Source: an uncultured Dehalococcoidia bacterium
GTDB lineage: Bacteria; Chloroflexota; Dehalococcoidia; Lucifugimonadales; Lucifugimonadaceae
Length of the DNA: 64,000 nucleotides
Assembly: GCA_958295935.1 (NCBI GenBank)
Contig: OY282385.1
Coordinates: 1,240,001-1,304,000 of the forward strand
Direction of reading: 5' to 3'
Numbering within the stretch: the first letter of the stretch is position 1; every line of letters begins with the position of its first letter. The translations under genes were made by a program, and so were the position numbers. The notes beneath the pieces were generated by a model. The model had not been told where the DNA came from and searched no databases. It saw nothing but the letters and a program-made list of their open reading frames with translations. This document shows, one piece after another, positions 27,233 through 36,040 of this stretch.

Positions 27233-27441
27233 ACCTCTGTTTCGCGCCGGAGAGGGTTGAAAGGCCGTACCAAAGCCCAACTTGCCCGGTAGAACTTCCT
27301 TGCACCCGGGATACCGAAAGCCGCCATCCCCCGGACCAGCAGATAGCCGCCTCCGGCTGCCCGTCGTGTCTCCCGAAATGACGCTCGTAATCGGCTTCGC
27401 CGAGAAATTACGTGCAGCTCCTCCAAGGTAGATCCAAAAAC

Positions 27442-28119
27442 TCAGCCGATATTGCAGGCCATGCGCCTGGCGCGCTCTAGATCCTCTAACGTGTCCACGT
27501 CCAGGAAGCTCAGCATCTCAGGATCCCGCCCGGCGATCTGATCTTCCGAGATTGTGACAACCGCAGGGCGGCTAATCGCGATAGCCTCTTTGATCATCGC
27601 AGTTGGCGACCTCTCCCCTCCGGCCAGACATTCTCCTGAGCGGCGGCCCCACGGACCCGACGGATAGACTGCCAAGGTCGGTTGCAACTTGCCGCCTACT
27701 TCTGGAACGACGGCCCGCAGCTCGCCGCTGCCCAAGTGAGCCTCCGAAATCAAAAAGCCAAGCAGCGAGGCCGATACGAAGGGGTGGTCAACCGCCAGCG
27801 CTAATCCCAGGGGGTGCCTCGCTGACGACAATCCGGCCTGAAGCCCAGCGAGCGGCCCCCCGTAACCTTCCGCGTCGCCTACCACGCGCATACCAAGAGC
27901 CGCGCCGGCAGCCGCTATCTCGCCGCCCAACTCCGGCCTCAGCGCCAATATCAACTCGCCGCACAGTGGCCGCAGGACGGAAGCCGCGCGCTCCAACAAC
28001 ATCCTCCCCCCAACCTTGACCAGCGGCTTCGACCTACCCAGTCGCTCCGACCTCCCGCCAGCCAACACGATGCCGCTCAGCGGAACGGCCTTGCCAACGT
28101 AATCAGGCTTCACTCTCAT
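27442..28119 (-). CDS. MobA-like nucleotidyltransferase (molybdenum cofactor guanylyltransferase family)
   Basis: About 225 residues from the Met at 28119, overlapping the end of the DUF3179 gene by 17 bp. The N-terminal NTP-binding motif GIVLAGGRSERLGRSKPLVKVGG is typical of MobA. The Asp-containing LALAVDHPFVSASLLGFL is the metal-binding region, where MobA usually has DxPF/DMPF. The C terminus (FLDVDTLEDLERAR) matches the family end FxNINTPEDL. MobA attaches GMP to molybdopterin; related enzymes such as MocA or CofC use other substrates. The family call is firm and the substrate is not proven. Confidence 0.82.
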   Translation of the reverse strand: MRVKPDYVGKAVPLSGIVLAGGRSERLGRSKPLVKVGGRMLLERAASVLRPLCGELILALRPELGGEIAAAGAALGMRVVGDAEGYGGPLAGLQAGLSSARHPLGLALAVDHPFVSASLLGFLISEAHLGSGELRAVVPEVGGKLQPTLAVYPSGPWGRRSGECLAGGERSPTAMIKEAIAISRPAVVTISEDQIAGRDPEMLSFLDVDTLEDLERARRMACNIG

Positions 28120-29452
28120 CAGGAAGCAGCAACAACTCGGCCTGCGGATAGAAACGGGACCAAACAAACCAGAACCCCGTCTGACCGTTCAGCATACGCA
28201 TCTCCTGACCCGCTAACTCCCCCTCCACGCACTGCCCCGTAAGCGCGCGCCACAAACTCCCCGTCTCCCTATCCCGCAGCATCAACGGCTCATACTCGAT
28301 TTGCGGGCCGGACTCCTCCGCCTGCTCCTCACCCTCAAAACTAGCCGAACCCACCTCGCCATCCGTCCTGTTTTCGTCAGGAACGATAGTAGCCCCTTCC
28401 ACCAGTTCCGGCCTGTGCGGATTGTCCGAGGCCGCCTCGAAAGTGAGAACTCGACCTGCAACGATACGGCTGAACGCAGCCGCGGTTGCGCTGATGCGCT
28501 CCAGCAGAACGATTACCGGCTCGCGACCCACCTCCTCATGTACTAGAGGTTCCTCGATGAGAGACCGGTACGGGTACGCCTTCGCAGCGTCTCCCACAAC
28601 TACTCCCAGCACGATCTCCTTGTTCGGCAGACGACGATCCCGCGCGCCCTCGCGGTGCAGGCCGGGACGGTCATTGAAGTAATACCGCTCGAATATGTCC
28701 CACTCCGGCGTACCGGCCGTGGAAAGCGCCTCCGTATCAGGATACGCCGACGACCAGGCGCTCCAGTTCGTCGCCAGCACCGGAATCTGCTCCAAAGACT
28801 CACCCGTACACTCCCCCGACACGGCCTGACCCAAGAACTGAACCCATCTTCCATCCTCGGATTCGTCCCTATACACCGCGGAGTTGAAGATCGTCTTGGC
28901 AACCGGTTCCAGTGTGACCGCGTGACCCGATCTCGTTCTACGACGGAATCCTCGCGCTGCATACGAGACCGCCCACCAAGACACTGCTACGCGCTCACCG
29001 CCAATCTCGAAATTGGCCACTTCTCGCAATGCCATGGCAGAGTTGGGAAACGCCACCGCGTGACCGTTCAGCTCGATCCCTACAACACGGTCCTCACCGC
29101 GCAGCTCCTCATGAGCCTCATCAGCAGAGATCAACCTCTCAGCCTCCGAGGGCGTAAAGCGCCTGCCGCCCTGCGTAGAGCGCATCTTATGCACCGTAAC
29201 CCGGTCATCCCCGTGGATTCTCATGAGGACGCGCTCCGCAAAGTAACCGAACCTAAACAGCAGGTAGAGAACGAACAGCCCTGCATAGACAGCCAACAGG
29301 ACTTCCATGCCGCGGTCCACCTGACCGTCTCGCGCCGCGATGGCAAGGGCAATCCCCGCGACCAGGCAAAAGATCGCCGCAGCACGCAAGCGCGGGTCGA
29401 TCCTATAGACCCAACTCAATTGCGGACGGTTGTCGTTCCGGTCCCTCTGCAA
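28103..29452 (-). CDS. DUF3179 domain protein, membrane-anchored
   Basis: 449 residues, TTG start. Two hydrophobic segments near the N terminus (AAAIFCLVAGIALAIA and VLLAVYAGLFVLYLLFRFGYFA) anchor it. The rest fits DUF3179: VVGIELNGHAVAFPNSAMALREVANFEIGGERVAVSWW, VLGVVVGDAAKAYPY, and DRETGSLWRALTGQCVEGELAG followed by the end FWFVWSRFYPQAELL. DUF3179 has no settled function. It is translationally overlapped with the downstream mobA-like gene, which may or may not mean a shared role. Confidence 0.85.
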   Translation of the reverse strand: MQRDRNDNRPQLSWVYRIDPRLRAAAIFCLVAGIALAIAARDGQVDRGMEVLLAVYAGLFVLYLLFRFGYFAERVLMRIHGDDRVTVHKMRSTQGGRRFTPSEAERLISADEAHEELRGEDRVVGIELNGHAVAFPNSAMALREVANFEIGGERVAVSWWAVSYAARGFRRRTRSGHAVTLEPVAKTIFNSAVYRDESEDGRWVQFLGQAVSGECTGESLEQIPVLATNWSAWSSAYPDTEALSTAGTPEWDIFERYYFNDRPGLHREGARDRRLPNKEIVLGVVVGDAAKAYPYRSLIEEPLVHEEVGREPVIVLLERISATAAAFSRIVAGRVLTFEAASDNPHRPELVEGATIVPDENRTDGEVGSASFEGEEQAEESGPQIEYEPLMLRDRETGSLWRALTGQCVEGELAGQEMRMLNGQTGFWFVWSRFYPQAELLLLPDESEA

Positions 29453-29685
29453 GTCGCGCTCCGCTCAAAGTCCTCGCAGACCCGTCAGCATTTAGCCGCG
29501 GGAGTGGTAAAGAGCAAAATGTTAGCAGAGCGCAGCAAGAACTCGGCGTGTCAAAATGAAACACAACGGCCCGGGCAACTAAGCCGAGAAGAGTCGCCCC
29601 CTCAGTGAAATGCAATACGGCTAGCCAAATCGCCAACGCCGCCCGTTGTTATACTGACGCGTCAACCCATCCCTCACCCGAATTC

Positions 29686-30429
29686 ATGGATCAAACAACT
29701 ACACGAGTCGCCAACGCCGCGCTCCGGAAACTGGACAACGTGTCCGGGGCTACCGTCTTGGGCTGCCTCATGAAGCGAGGATACGTCCACACCTGGATGG
29801 AAGGAGTGCGGCCCCTGGCCTCCGGGAGGCATCTCGTGGGAAGAGCCGTGACTTTGCGCTACCTTCCCGCGAGGCCAGACCTTCAACAGCGTATAGCCCG
29901 GGGCGCAGAAGGTCGAGAGTTCAACGAAACTCCCCGGTGGGACGCCCTCGAAAGACTGGGACCCGGAGACGTTCTCGTTGCCGACGCCATGGGGCGTTCG
30001 CTCACCTCTACCGGTGGAGACGTGGTGTACTCACGCATCCTCACGCGCGGCGCCGCGGGCCTCGTGACCGACGGCGCCGTTCGAGACGGCCACCGTGTCA
30101 CCGCATACGGTTTCCCCGTGTTCGCGGGCGGCTCCACTCCGACCGTCGGAGAACCCTTCATACTCCCCTACAGCGTCAACGAGCCGATACAGTGCGGCGG
30201 CGTGCTGGTCTGCCCAGGTGACGTACTGATCGGCGACGAAGAAGGCGTCGTCGTCCTTCCCGCCCAACTCGCCGATGAGGTCGCAGACGAGGCCATAGAA
30301 CACGAACAGATGGAAGAAGCCCTGCTGGAGCACGTAATGGAACGCCGCATCTCCCCAAAGACGTTCTACCCCTTCAACGACGAAACCAGAAGGATCTACG
30401 AGGAATGGAAAGAGCGGAGGGGCGGGTGA
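29686..30429 (+). CDS. RraA-like / 4-hydroxy-4-methyl-2-oxoglutarate aldolase family protein
   Basis: About 247 residues from the Met at 29686. The RraA/HMG-aldolase fold is shown by NVSGATVLGCLMKRGY, GRAVTLRYLPA, PGDVLVADAMGR, RGAAGLVTDGAVRDGHRVTAYGFPVFAGG (the Gly-rich loop and the Arg-Asp pair that bind pyruvate and metal) and [29 protein letters not shown]. Many members are pyruvate aldolases or oxaloacetate decarboxylases; the substrate here is unknown. It heads the RraA-cyclophilin-TenA cassette, and its 3' part (30208-30290 and the last ~30 bp) is what recurs in the array downstream. Confidence 0.88.
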   Translation: MDQTTTRVANAALRKLDNVSGATVLGCLMKRGYVHTWMEGVRPLASGRHLVGRAVTLRYLPARPDLQQRIARGAEGREFNETPRWDALERLGPGDVLVADAMGRSLTSTGGDVVYSRILTRGAAGLVTDGAVRDGHRVTAYGFPVFAGGSTPTVGEPFILPYSVNEPIQCGGVLVCPGDVLIGDEEGVVVLPAQLADEVADEAIEHEQMEEALLEHVMERRISPKTFYPFNDETRRIYEEWKERRGG

Positions 30430-30460
30430 CCGCTCGGCCTCGGCCTCCTTGCACAGCATC

Positions 30461-30844
30461 ATGCAAAGTACTGAACAGCGGAGAATACGGATAGAAGTAG
30501 CAGGGGTGACCGTCTTCGGCGAGCTAAACGGCTCCACCACCTCCAGCGCACTGTGGGACGTCCTGCCCATCACGGCCAGGGCGCAGACGTGGGGCGACGA
30601 GATCTATTTTTCGATTCCCGTCACCGCAGACGAAGAAGACGCACGGGAAACCGTGGAACTCGGCGCCATCGGCTATTGGCCGCCAGGTACTGCGCTCTGC
30701 CTCTTCTTCGGCCCTACCCCGGCCAGCCGCCGAGGTGAAATCAGACCTGCCAGCCCCGTTAACCTGCTCGGCATGATCGAAAGAGACGCGACCGCGCTCA
30801 AAGCCGCGCGCGCCGGCGCCGAGATTACGGTACAGCGCGCATGA
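30461..30844 (+). CDS. Cyclophilin-fold protein, copy 1 (intact)
   Basis: About 127 residues. RIRIEVAGVTVFGELNGS...ALWDVLPITARAQTWGDEIYFSIPV and [22 protein letters not shown] match the cyclophilin-like family of TM1367-type bacterial proteins (Pfam Cyclophil_like). They have the fold of peptidyl-prolyl isomerases but no proven enzyme activity. Its stop overlaps the tenA start by 4 bp. Copy 1 of eight full or partial versions in the following 7 kb; it gives the reference for the decayed ones. Confidence 0.85.
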   Translation: MQSTEQRRIRIEVAGVTVFGELNGSTTSSALWDVLPITARAQTWGDEIYFSIPVTADEEDARETVELGAIGYWPPGTALCLFFGPTPASRRGEIRPASPVNLLGMIERDATALKAARAGAEITVQRA

Positions 30845-31530
30845 ATCCCACCGGCATGGCCCTGCGGTTCTCTGAACAACTGAAACTGTCATGCTCCTCG
30901 GAATGGCAGAGAGCGCATGAAACACATCCGTTCCTAACGGCCATGGGCGACGGTTCCCTTTCACTCGAACGCTTCAGCTACTTCATGCGCCAGGACTACC
31001 TGTTCCTGATCGACTACTGCCGGGTGGTATCCCTGGCCTGCGCAAAGTGCCCCGACCTCGACTCCATGGGATGGTGGGCAAAGCTCCTCGACGAGACCCT
31101 CAACTCTGAAATGGAGCTGCACCGGGGATTTTGCGCCGATTTTGGCGTTCCCATAGACGACCTCGAAGCGACTGAGCCAGCGCCCGCGACCTCCGCTTAC
31201 ACCTCGCATCTACTCCGCCTCGCATATGAGGAAACCATAGGGGTCATATCAGCGGCCCTGCTGCCCTGCCAGTGGGGCTACGACGAGGTTGGGCAGATGC
31301 TAGGAGCCTCGATGGCCGCGCCCGCCGATTCGTTCCACGCCCGATGGATCGCCGGATACAACGCTCCGGAATATCGCGAACTCACCGCATGGCTGCGCCG
31401 ATTCGTCGATAGATTGGGCCAAAGCGCAAGCGGCGAAGAAAAGGAACGCATGAGGCAGGCATTTCACGCCAGCACCCGGTATGAGTATCTGTTCTGGGAC
31501 GCCGCTTGGCGGCTTGAACTCTGGCCCTGA
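30841..31530 (+). CDS. tenA: TenA/thiaminase II family protein, copy 1 (intact)
   Basis: 229 residues, normal for TenA, which hydrolyses degraded thiamin (aminopyrimidine salvage) and in some cases thiamin. Key family residues are visible: Asp in RQDYLFLIDYC, the catalytic Cys in SAALLPCQWGYDEVG, the Tyr following it, and the C-terminal Glu in RYEYLFWDAAW. It overlaps the cyclophilin-fold gene by 4 bp. The 98-bp segment at 31040-31137 is in its normal orientation here and codes for [20 protein letters not shown]. Some TenA-like proteins act on other substrates, so the exact reaction is open. Confidence 0.9.
   Translation: MNPTGMALRFSEQLKLSCSSEWQRAHETHPFLTAMGDGSLSLERFSYFMRQDYLFLIDYCRVVSLACAKCPDLDSMGWWAKLLDETLNSEMELHRGFCADFGVPIDDLEATEPAPATSAYTSHLLRLAYEETIGVISAALLPCQWGYDEVGQMLGASMAAPADSFHARWIAGYNAPEYRELTAWLRRFVDRLGQSASGEEKERMRQAFHASTRYEYLFWDAAWRLELWP
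31040..31137 (+). repeat. 98-bp inverted-repeat-bounded segment, forward state (tenA copy 1)
   Basis: The left end GCGCAAAGTGCCCCG (31040-31054) and right end CGGGGATTTTGCGCC (31123-31137) are imperfect inverted repeats around a 68-bp interior. In four of the later tenA copies the interior is the reverse complement. The segment has the same 98-bp length in all seven copies where it is complete. Forward copies are also at 32963-33060 and 36532-36629. Confidence 0.85.
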
Positions 31531-31647
31531 GATGAGAAGCGAAAAGTAGAAACCGGGGGGCAGAGGATCGGGGTGAACAGGACGCCGGAGGGTTAGGCAA
31601 ATGCCCTCCACGGCCAGAATGTCCTTACCCTGTCAGGCGCTGGAAAC

Positions 31648-32358
31648 CTGGTCTGCCCAGGTGACGTACTGATCGGCGACGAAGAGGGCGTCGTCGTCCT
31701 TCCCGCCCAACTCGCCGATGAGGTCGCAGACCAAGAGGACGTACGGGAAACCGTGGAACTCGGCGCCATCGGCTATTGGCCGCCAGGCGCTGCGCTCTGC
31801 CTCTTCTTCGGCCCCACCCCGGCCAGCCGCCGAGGTGAAATAAGACCTGCCAGCCCCGTTAACCTGCTCGGCATGATCGAAAGAGACGCGACCGCGCTGA
31901 AAGCCGCGCGTGCCGGCGCCGAGATTACGGTCCAGCGCGCGTGAATCCCACCGGCATGGCCCTGCGGTTCTCTGAACAACTGAAACTGTCATGCTCCTCG
32001 GACTGGCAGAGAGCGCATGAAACCCATTCGTTCCTAACGGCCCATGGGCGACGGTTCGCTTTCAATCGAACGCTTCAGCTACTTCATGCGCCAGGACTGC
32101 CTGTTCCTGATCGACTACTGCCGGGTGGTATCCCTGGCCTGCGCAAAATGCCCGATGCAATTCCATTTCAGAGTTGAGGGTCTCGTCCAGCAGCTTTGCC
32201 CACCATCCCATCAAGTCGAGGTCGGGGCATTTTGCGCCGATTTTGGCGTTCCCATAGACGACCTCGAATCGACTGAGCCAGCGCCCGCGACCTCGGCTTA
32301 CACCTCGCATCTACTCCGCCTCGCATATGAGGAATGGAAAGAGCGGCGGGGCGGGTGA
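31648..32358 (+). pseudogene. Array unit 2a: RraA piece, cyclophilin 3' part, tenA 5' half, RraA tail
   Basis: RraA bases ([28 protein letters not shown]) run into the cyclophilin C-terminal half at GCAGACxAAGA. The cyclophilin stop overlaps a tenA start at 31941 as in copy 1. An extra C near 32043 shifts the tenA frame, but a second frame from ATG 32044 runs on through the inverted 98-bp segment and ends as TenA (LLRLAYEE) fused to the RraA tail WKERRGG at 32358. The catalytic Cys half of TenA is missing. Probably non-functional. Confidence 0.8.
32141..32238 (-). repeat. 98-bp segment, inverted state (tenA copy 2)
   Basis: The interior is the reverse complement of the copy 1 segment, with small changes shared by all inverted copies (GATGCAATTCC where simple inversion predicts GGTGCAGCTCC). 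The frame stays open: [20 protein letters not shown] in place of [13 protein letters not shown]. Confidence 0.85.
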
Positions 32359-32383
32359 CCGCTCGGCCTCCTTGCACGGCATC

Positions 32384-32767
32384 ATGCAAAGTACTGAACA
32401 GCGGAGAATACGGATCGAAGTAGCAGGGGTGACCGTGTTCGGCGAGCTGAACGGCTCCGCCACCTCCAGCGCACTGTGGGACGTCCTGCCCATCACGGCC
32501 AGGGCGCAGACGTGGGGCGACGAGATCTATTTTTCGATTCCTGTCACCGCAGACGAAGAAGACGCACGGGAAACCGTGGAACTCGGCGCCATCGGCTATT
32601 GGCCGCCAGGCGCTGCACTGTGCCTCTTCTTCGGCCCCACCCCGGCCAGCCGCCGAGGTGAAATAAGACCTGCCAGCCCCGTTAACCTGCTCGGCATGAT
32701 CGAAAGAGACGCGACCGCGCTCAAAGCCGCGCGTGCCGGCGCCGAGATTACGGTCCAGCGCGCATGA
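32384..32767 (+). CDS. Cyclophilin-fold protein, copy 3 (intact)
   Basis: 127 residues, full length and differing from copy 1 at only a few sites (for example SATSS in place of STTSS). It follows the RraA-tail fragment of unit 2 and overlaps the next tenA by 4 bp, so the original gene coupling is kept. The upstream leader with CGGGTGACCGCTCGGCCTCC is also as in copy 1. It may be functional. Confidence 0.75.
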   Translation: MQSTEQRRIRIEVAGVTVFGELNGSATSSALWDVLPITARAQTWGDEIYFSIPVTADEEDARETVELGAIGYWPPGAALCLFFGPTPASRRGEIRPASPVNLLGMIERDATALKAARAGAEITVQRA

Positions 32768-33528
32768 ATCCCACCGGCATGGCCCTGCGGTTCTCTGAAC
32801 AACTGAAACTGTCATGCTCCTCGGACTGGCAGAAAGCGCATGAAACCCATCCGTTCCTAACGGCTATGGGCGACGGTTCGCTTTCACTCGAACGCTTCAG
32901 CTACTTCATGCGCCAGGACTATCTGTTCCTGATCGACTACTGCCGGGTGGTATCTCTGGCCTGCGCAAAATGCCCCGACCTCGACTCCATGGGATGGTGG
33001 GCAAAGCTCCTCGACGAGACCCTCAACTCTGAAATGGAGCTGCACCGGGGATTTTGCGCCGATTTTGGCGTTCCCATGGACGATCTCGAAGCGACTGAGC
33101 CAGCGCCCGCGACCTCCGCTTACACCTCGCATCTATCGCGCCTCGCATATGAGGAAACGATAGGGGTCATATCCGCGGCCCTGCTGCCCTGCCAGTGGGG
33201 CTACGACGAGGTTGGGCAGATGCTCGGAGCCTCGATGACCGCGCCCGCCGATTCGTTCCACGCCCGATGGATCGCCGGATACAACGCTCCGGAATATCGC
33301 GAACTCACCGCATGGCTGCGCCGATTCGTCGATAGATTGGGCGAAAGCGCAAGCGACGAAGAAGAACGCATGAGGCAGGCATTTCACGCCAGCGCCCGGT
33401 ATGAGTATCTGTTCTGGGACGCCGCTTGGCGGCTTGAACTCTGGCCCTCAGATGAGAAGCGAAAAGTAGAAACCGGGGCAGAGGATCGGGGTGAACAGGG
33501 CAGCGTGGGGAGACGCGCCGGGGGTTAG
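32764..33528 (+). CDS. TenA family protein, copy 3 (intact, stop codon lost)
   Basis: Residues 1-229 match TenA copy 1 closely, including the catalytic Cys in LPCQWGYDEVG and the C-terminal YEYLFWDAAW. The 98-bp segment is in the normal state. The original TGA after ELWP is changed to TCA, so the frame runs 25 codons into the tail (SDEKRKVETGAEDRG) before a TAG. Internal changes are small (GESASDEEER, one codon shorter than copy 1). The only other full-length TenA besides copy 1. Confidence 0.75.
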   Translation: MNPTGMALRFSEQLKLSCSSDWQKAHETHPFLTAMGDGSLSLERFSYFMRQDYLFLIDYCRVVSLACAKCPDLDSMGWWAKLLDETLNSEMELHRGFCADFGVPMDDLEATEPAPATSAYTSHLSRLAYEETIGVISAALLPCQWGYDEVGQMLGASMTAPADSFHARWIAGYNAPEYRELTAWLRRFVDRLGESASDEEERMRQAFHASARYEYLFWDAAWRLELWPSDEKRKVETGAEDRGEQGSVGRRAGG

Positions 33529-33577
33529 GCAAATGCCATCCACGGCGAGAATGTCCTTACCCTGTCAGGCGCTGGAA

Positions 33578-34199
33578 ACCTGGTCTGCCCGGGTGACGTA
33601 CTGATCGGCGACCAAGAGGGCGTCGTCGTCCTTCCCGCCCAACTCGCCGATGAGGTCGCAGACGAAGAAGACGCACGGGAAACCGTGGAACTCGGCGCCA
33701 TCGGCTATTGGCCGCCAGGCGCTGCGCTCTGCCTCTTCTTCGGCCCCACCCCGGCCAGCCGCCGCGGTGAGATAAAACCGGCAAGTTTGTACACCGGCAT
33801 GGCCCGCGGTTCTCTGAACAACTGAAGCTGTCATGCTCCTCAGACTCGCAGAGAGCGCATGAAACACATCCGTTCCTAACGGCCATGGGCGACGGTTCCC
33901 TTTCACTCGAACGCTTCAGCTACTTCACGCGCCAGGACTGCCTGTTCCTGATCGACTACTGCCGGGTGGTATCCCTGGCCTGCCCGAAATGCCCGATGCA
34001 ATTCCATTTCAGAGTTGAGGGTCTCGTCCAGCAGCTTTGCCCACCATCCCATCGAGTCGAGGTCGGGGCATTTTGCGCCGATTTTGGCGTTCCCATAGAT
34101 GATCTCGAAGCGACTGAGCCAGCGCCCGCGACCTCCGCTTACACCTCTCATCTACCGCGCCTCGCATATGAGGAATGGAAAGAGCGAAGGGGCGGGTGA
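33578..34199 (+). pseudogene. Array unit 3a: RraA piece, cyclophilin 3' part, frameshifted tenA 5' half
   Basis: Same order as unit 2a. The cyclophilin part is cut short and joined directly to tenA through AAGTTTGTACACCGGCATGG, removing the last ~40 cyclophilin codons and the usual tenA start. A one-base loss in the next codons (GGCCCGCGG for GGCCCTGCGG) breaks the frame. A reading from ATG 33885 goes through the inverted 98-bp segment and ends in the RraA tail at 34199. Decayed. Confidence 0.75.
33982..34079 (-). repeat. 98-bp segment, inverted state (tenA copy 4)
   Basis: Same inverted interior as copy 2, with the left end changed to GCCCGAAATGCCCG. The right end CGGGGCATTTTGCGCC is intact. 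Reading frame open across it. Confidence 0.85.
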
Positions 34200-34230
34200 C
34201 CGCTCGGCCTCAGCCCGCTTGCACAGCATC

Positions 34231-35210
34231 ATGCAAAGTACTGAACAGCGGAGAATACGGATAGAAGTAGCAGGGGTGAAGGTGTTCTGCGAGCTAAACG
34301 GCTCCGCCATCTCTGGTGCCTTGTGGGATGTCCTGCCCATCACGGCCAGGACGCAGACGTGGGGCGACGAGATCTATTTTTCGATTCCTGTCACCGCAGA
34401 CGAAGAAGACGCAGGTAAACCGTGGAACTCGGCGCAATCGGCTATTGGCCGCCAGGCGCTGCGCTCTGCCTCTTCTTCGGCCCCACCCCGGCCAGCCGCC
34501 GAGGTGAAATGAAACCAGCAAGTTTGTACACCGGCATGGCCCTGCGGTTCTCTGAACAACTGAAACTGTCATGCTCCTCAGACTCGCAGAGAGCGCATGA
34601 AACACATCCGTTCCTAACGGCCATGGGCGACGGTTCCCTTTCACTCGAACGCTTCAGCTACTTCATGCGCCAGGACTGCCTGTTCCTCATCGACTACTGC
34701 CGGGTGGTATCCCTGGCCTGCGCAAAATCCCCGATGCAATTCCATTTCAGAGTTGAGGGCCTCGTACAGCAGCTTTGCCCACCATCCCATTGAGTCGAGG
34801 TCGGGGCATTTTGCGCCGATTTTGGCGTTTCCATAGACGATCCCGAAGCGACTGAGCCCGCGCCCGCGACCTCCGCTTACACCTCGCATCTACTCCGCCT
34901 CGCATATGAGGAAACGATAGGGGTCATATCCGCGGCGCTGCTGCCCTGCCAGTGGGGCTACGACGAGGTTGGGCAGATGCTCGGAGCCTCGATGACCGCG
35001 CCCGACGATTCGTTCCACGCCCGATGGATCGCCGGATACAACGCTCCGGAATATCGCGAACTCACCGCATGGCTGCGCCGATTCGTCGATAGATTGGGCC
35101 AAAGCGCAAGCGACGAAGAAGAAGAACGCATGAGGCAGGCATTTCACGCCAGCGCCCGGTATGAGTATCTGTTCTGGGACGCCGCTTGGCGGCTTGAACT
35201 CTGGCCCTGA
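34231..35210 (+). pseudogene. Array unit 3b: frameshifted cyclophilin and nearly full-length tenA
   Basis: The cyclophilin copy begins normally at 34231 but shifts frame at GACGCAGGTAAACC (copy 1: GACGCACGGGAAACC). Its C terminus continues in another frame and joins tenA (from ATG 34536) through the same AAGTTTGTACACCGGC link as unit 3a. The tenA copy carries the inverted 98-bp segment, in which CATTGAGTC creates a stop at 34791-34793. Beyond it the sequence is open to the normal TenA end at 35210, including the catalytic Cys stretch. Not functional as a single protein. Confidence 0.75.
34720..34817 (-). repeat. 98-bp segment, inverted state (tenA copy 5)
   Basis: The left end GCGCAAAATCCCCG is exactly what inversion of the original right end predicts, so the crossover took in the inverted repeats themselves. 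One base change gives an in-frame TGA at 34791. Confidence 0.85.
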
Positions 35211-35339
35211 GATGAGAAGCGAAAAGTAGAAACCGGGGGCAGAGGATCGGGGTAAACAGGGCAGCGTGGGGAGACGCGCCGGGGGTTAGGCAAATGCCCT
35301 CCACGGCGAGAATGTCCTTACCCTGTCAGGCGCTGGAAA

Positions 35340-36009
35340 CCTCGTCTGCCCAGGTGACGTACTGATCGGCGACCAAGAGGGCGTCGTCGTCCTTCCCGCC
35401 CAACTCGCCGATGAGGTCACAGACGAAGAAGACGCACGGGAAACCGTGGAACTCGGCGCCATCGGCTATTGGCCGCCAGGCGCTGCGCTCTGCCTCTTCT
35501 TCGGCCCTACCCCGGCCAGCCGCCGAGGTGAGATAAAACCTGCCAGCCCCGTTAACCTGCTCGGCATGATCGAAAGAGACGCCACCGCGCTGAAAGCCGC
35601 GCGCGCCGGCGCCGAGATTACGGTCCAGCGCGCGTGAATCCCACCGGCATGGCCCTGCGGTTCTCTGAACAACTGAAACTGTCATGCTCCTCGGAATGGC
35701 AGAGAGCGCATGAAACACATCCGTTCCTAACGGCCATGGGCGACGGTTCGCTTTCACTCGAACGCTTCAGCTACTTCACGCGCCAGGACTGCCTGTTCCT
35801 GATCGACTACTGCCGGGTGGTATCTCTGGCCTGCGCAAAATGCCCCGACCTCGACGAAACCCTCAACTCTGAAATGGAGCTGCACCGGGGATTTTGGCGT
35901 TCCCATAGACGACCTCGAAGCGACTGAGCCAGCGCCCGCGACCTTCGCTTACACCTCGCATCTACTCCGCCTCGCATATGAGGAATGGAAAGAGCGGAGG
36001 GGCGGGTGA
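35340..36009 (+). pseudogene. Array unit 4a: RraA piece, cyclophilin 3' part, tenA 5' half with internal deletion
   Basis: Starts with the RraA piece and cyclophilin C-terminal half, whose stop overlaps a tenA start at 35634 as in copy 1. In tenA, bases for [10 protein letters not shown] and for part of CADFG are missing from the 98-bp segment region, and the frame breaks after MELHRGFW. The join TATGAGGAA to the RraA tail follows, ending at 36009. The segment that remains is in the forward state. Confidence 0.75.
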
Positions 36010-36040
36010 CCGCTCGGCCTCAGCCCGCTTGTACAGCATC

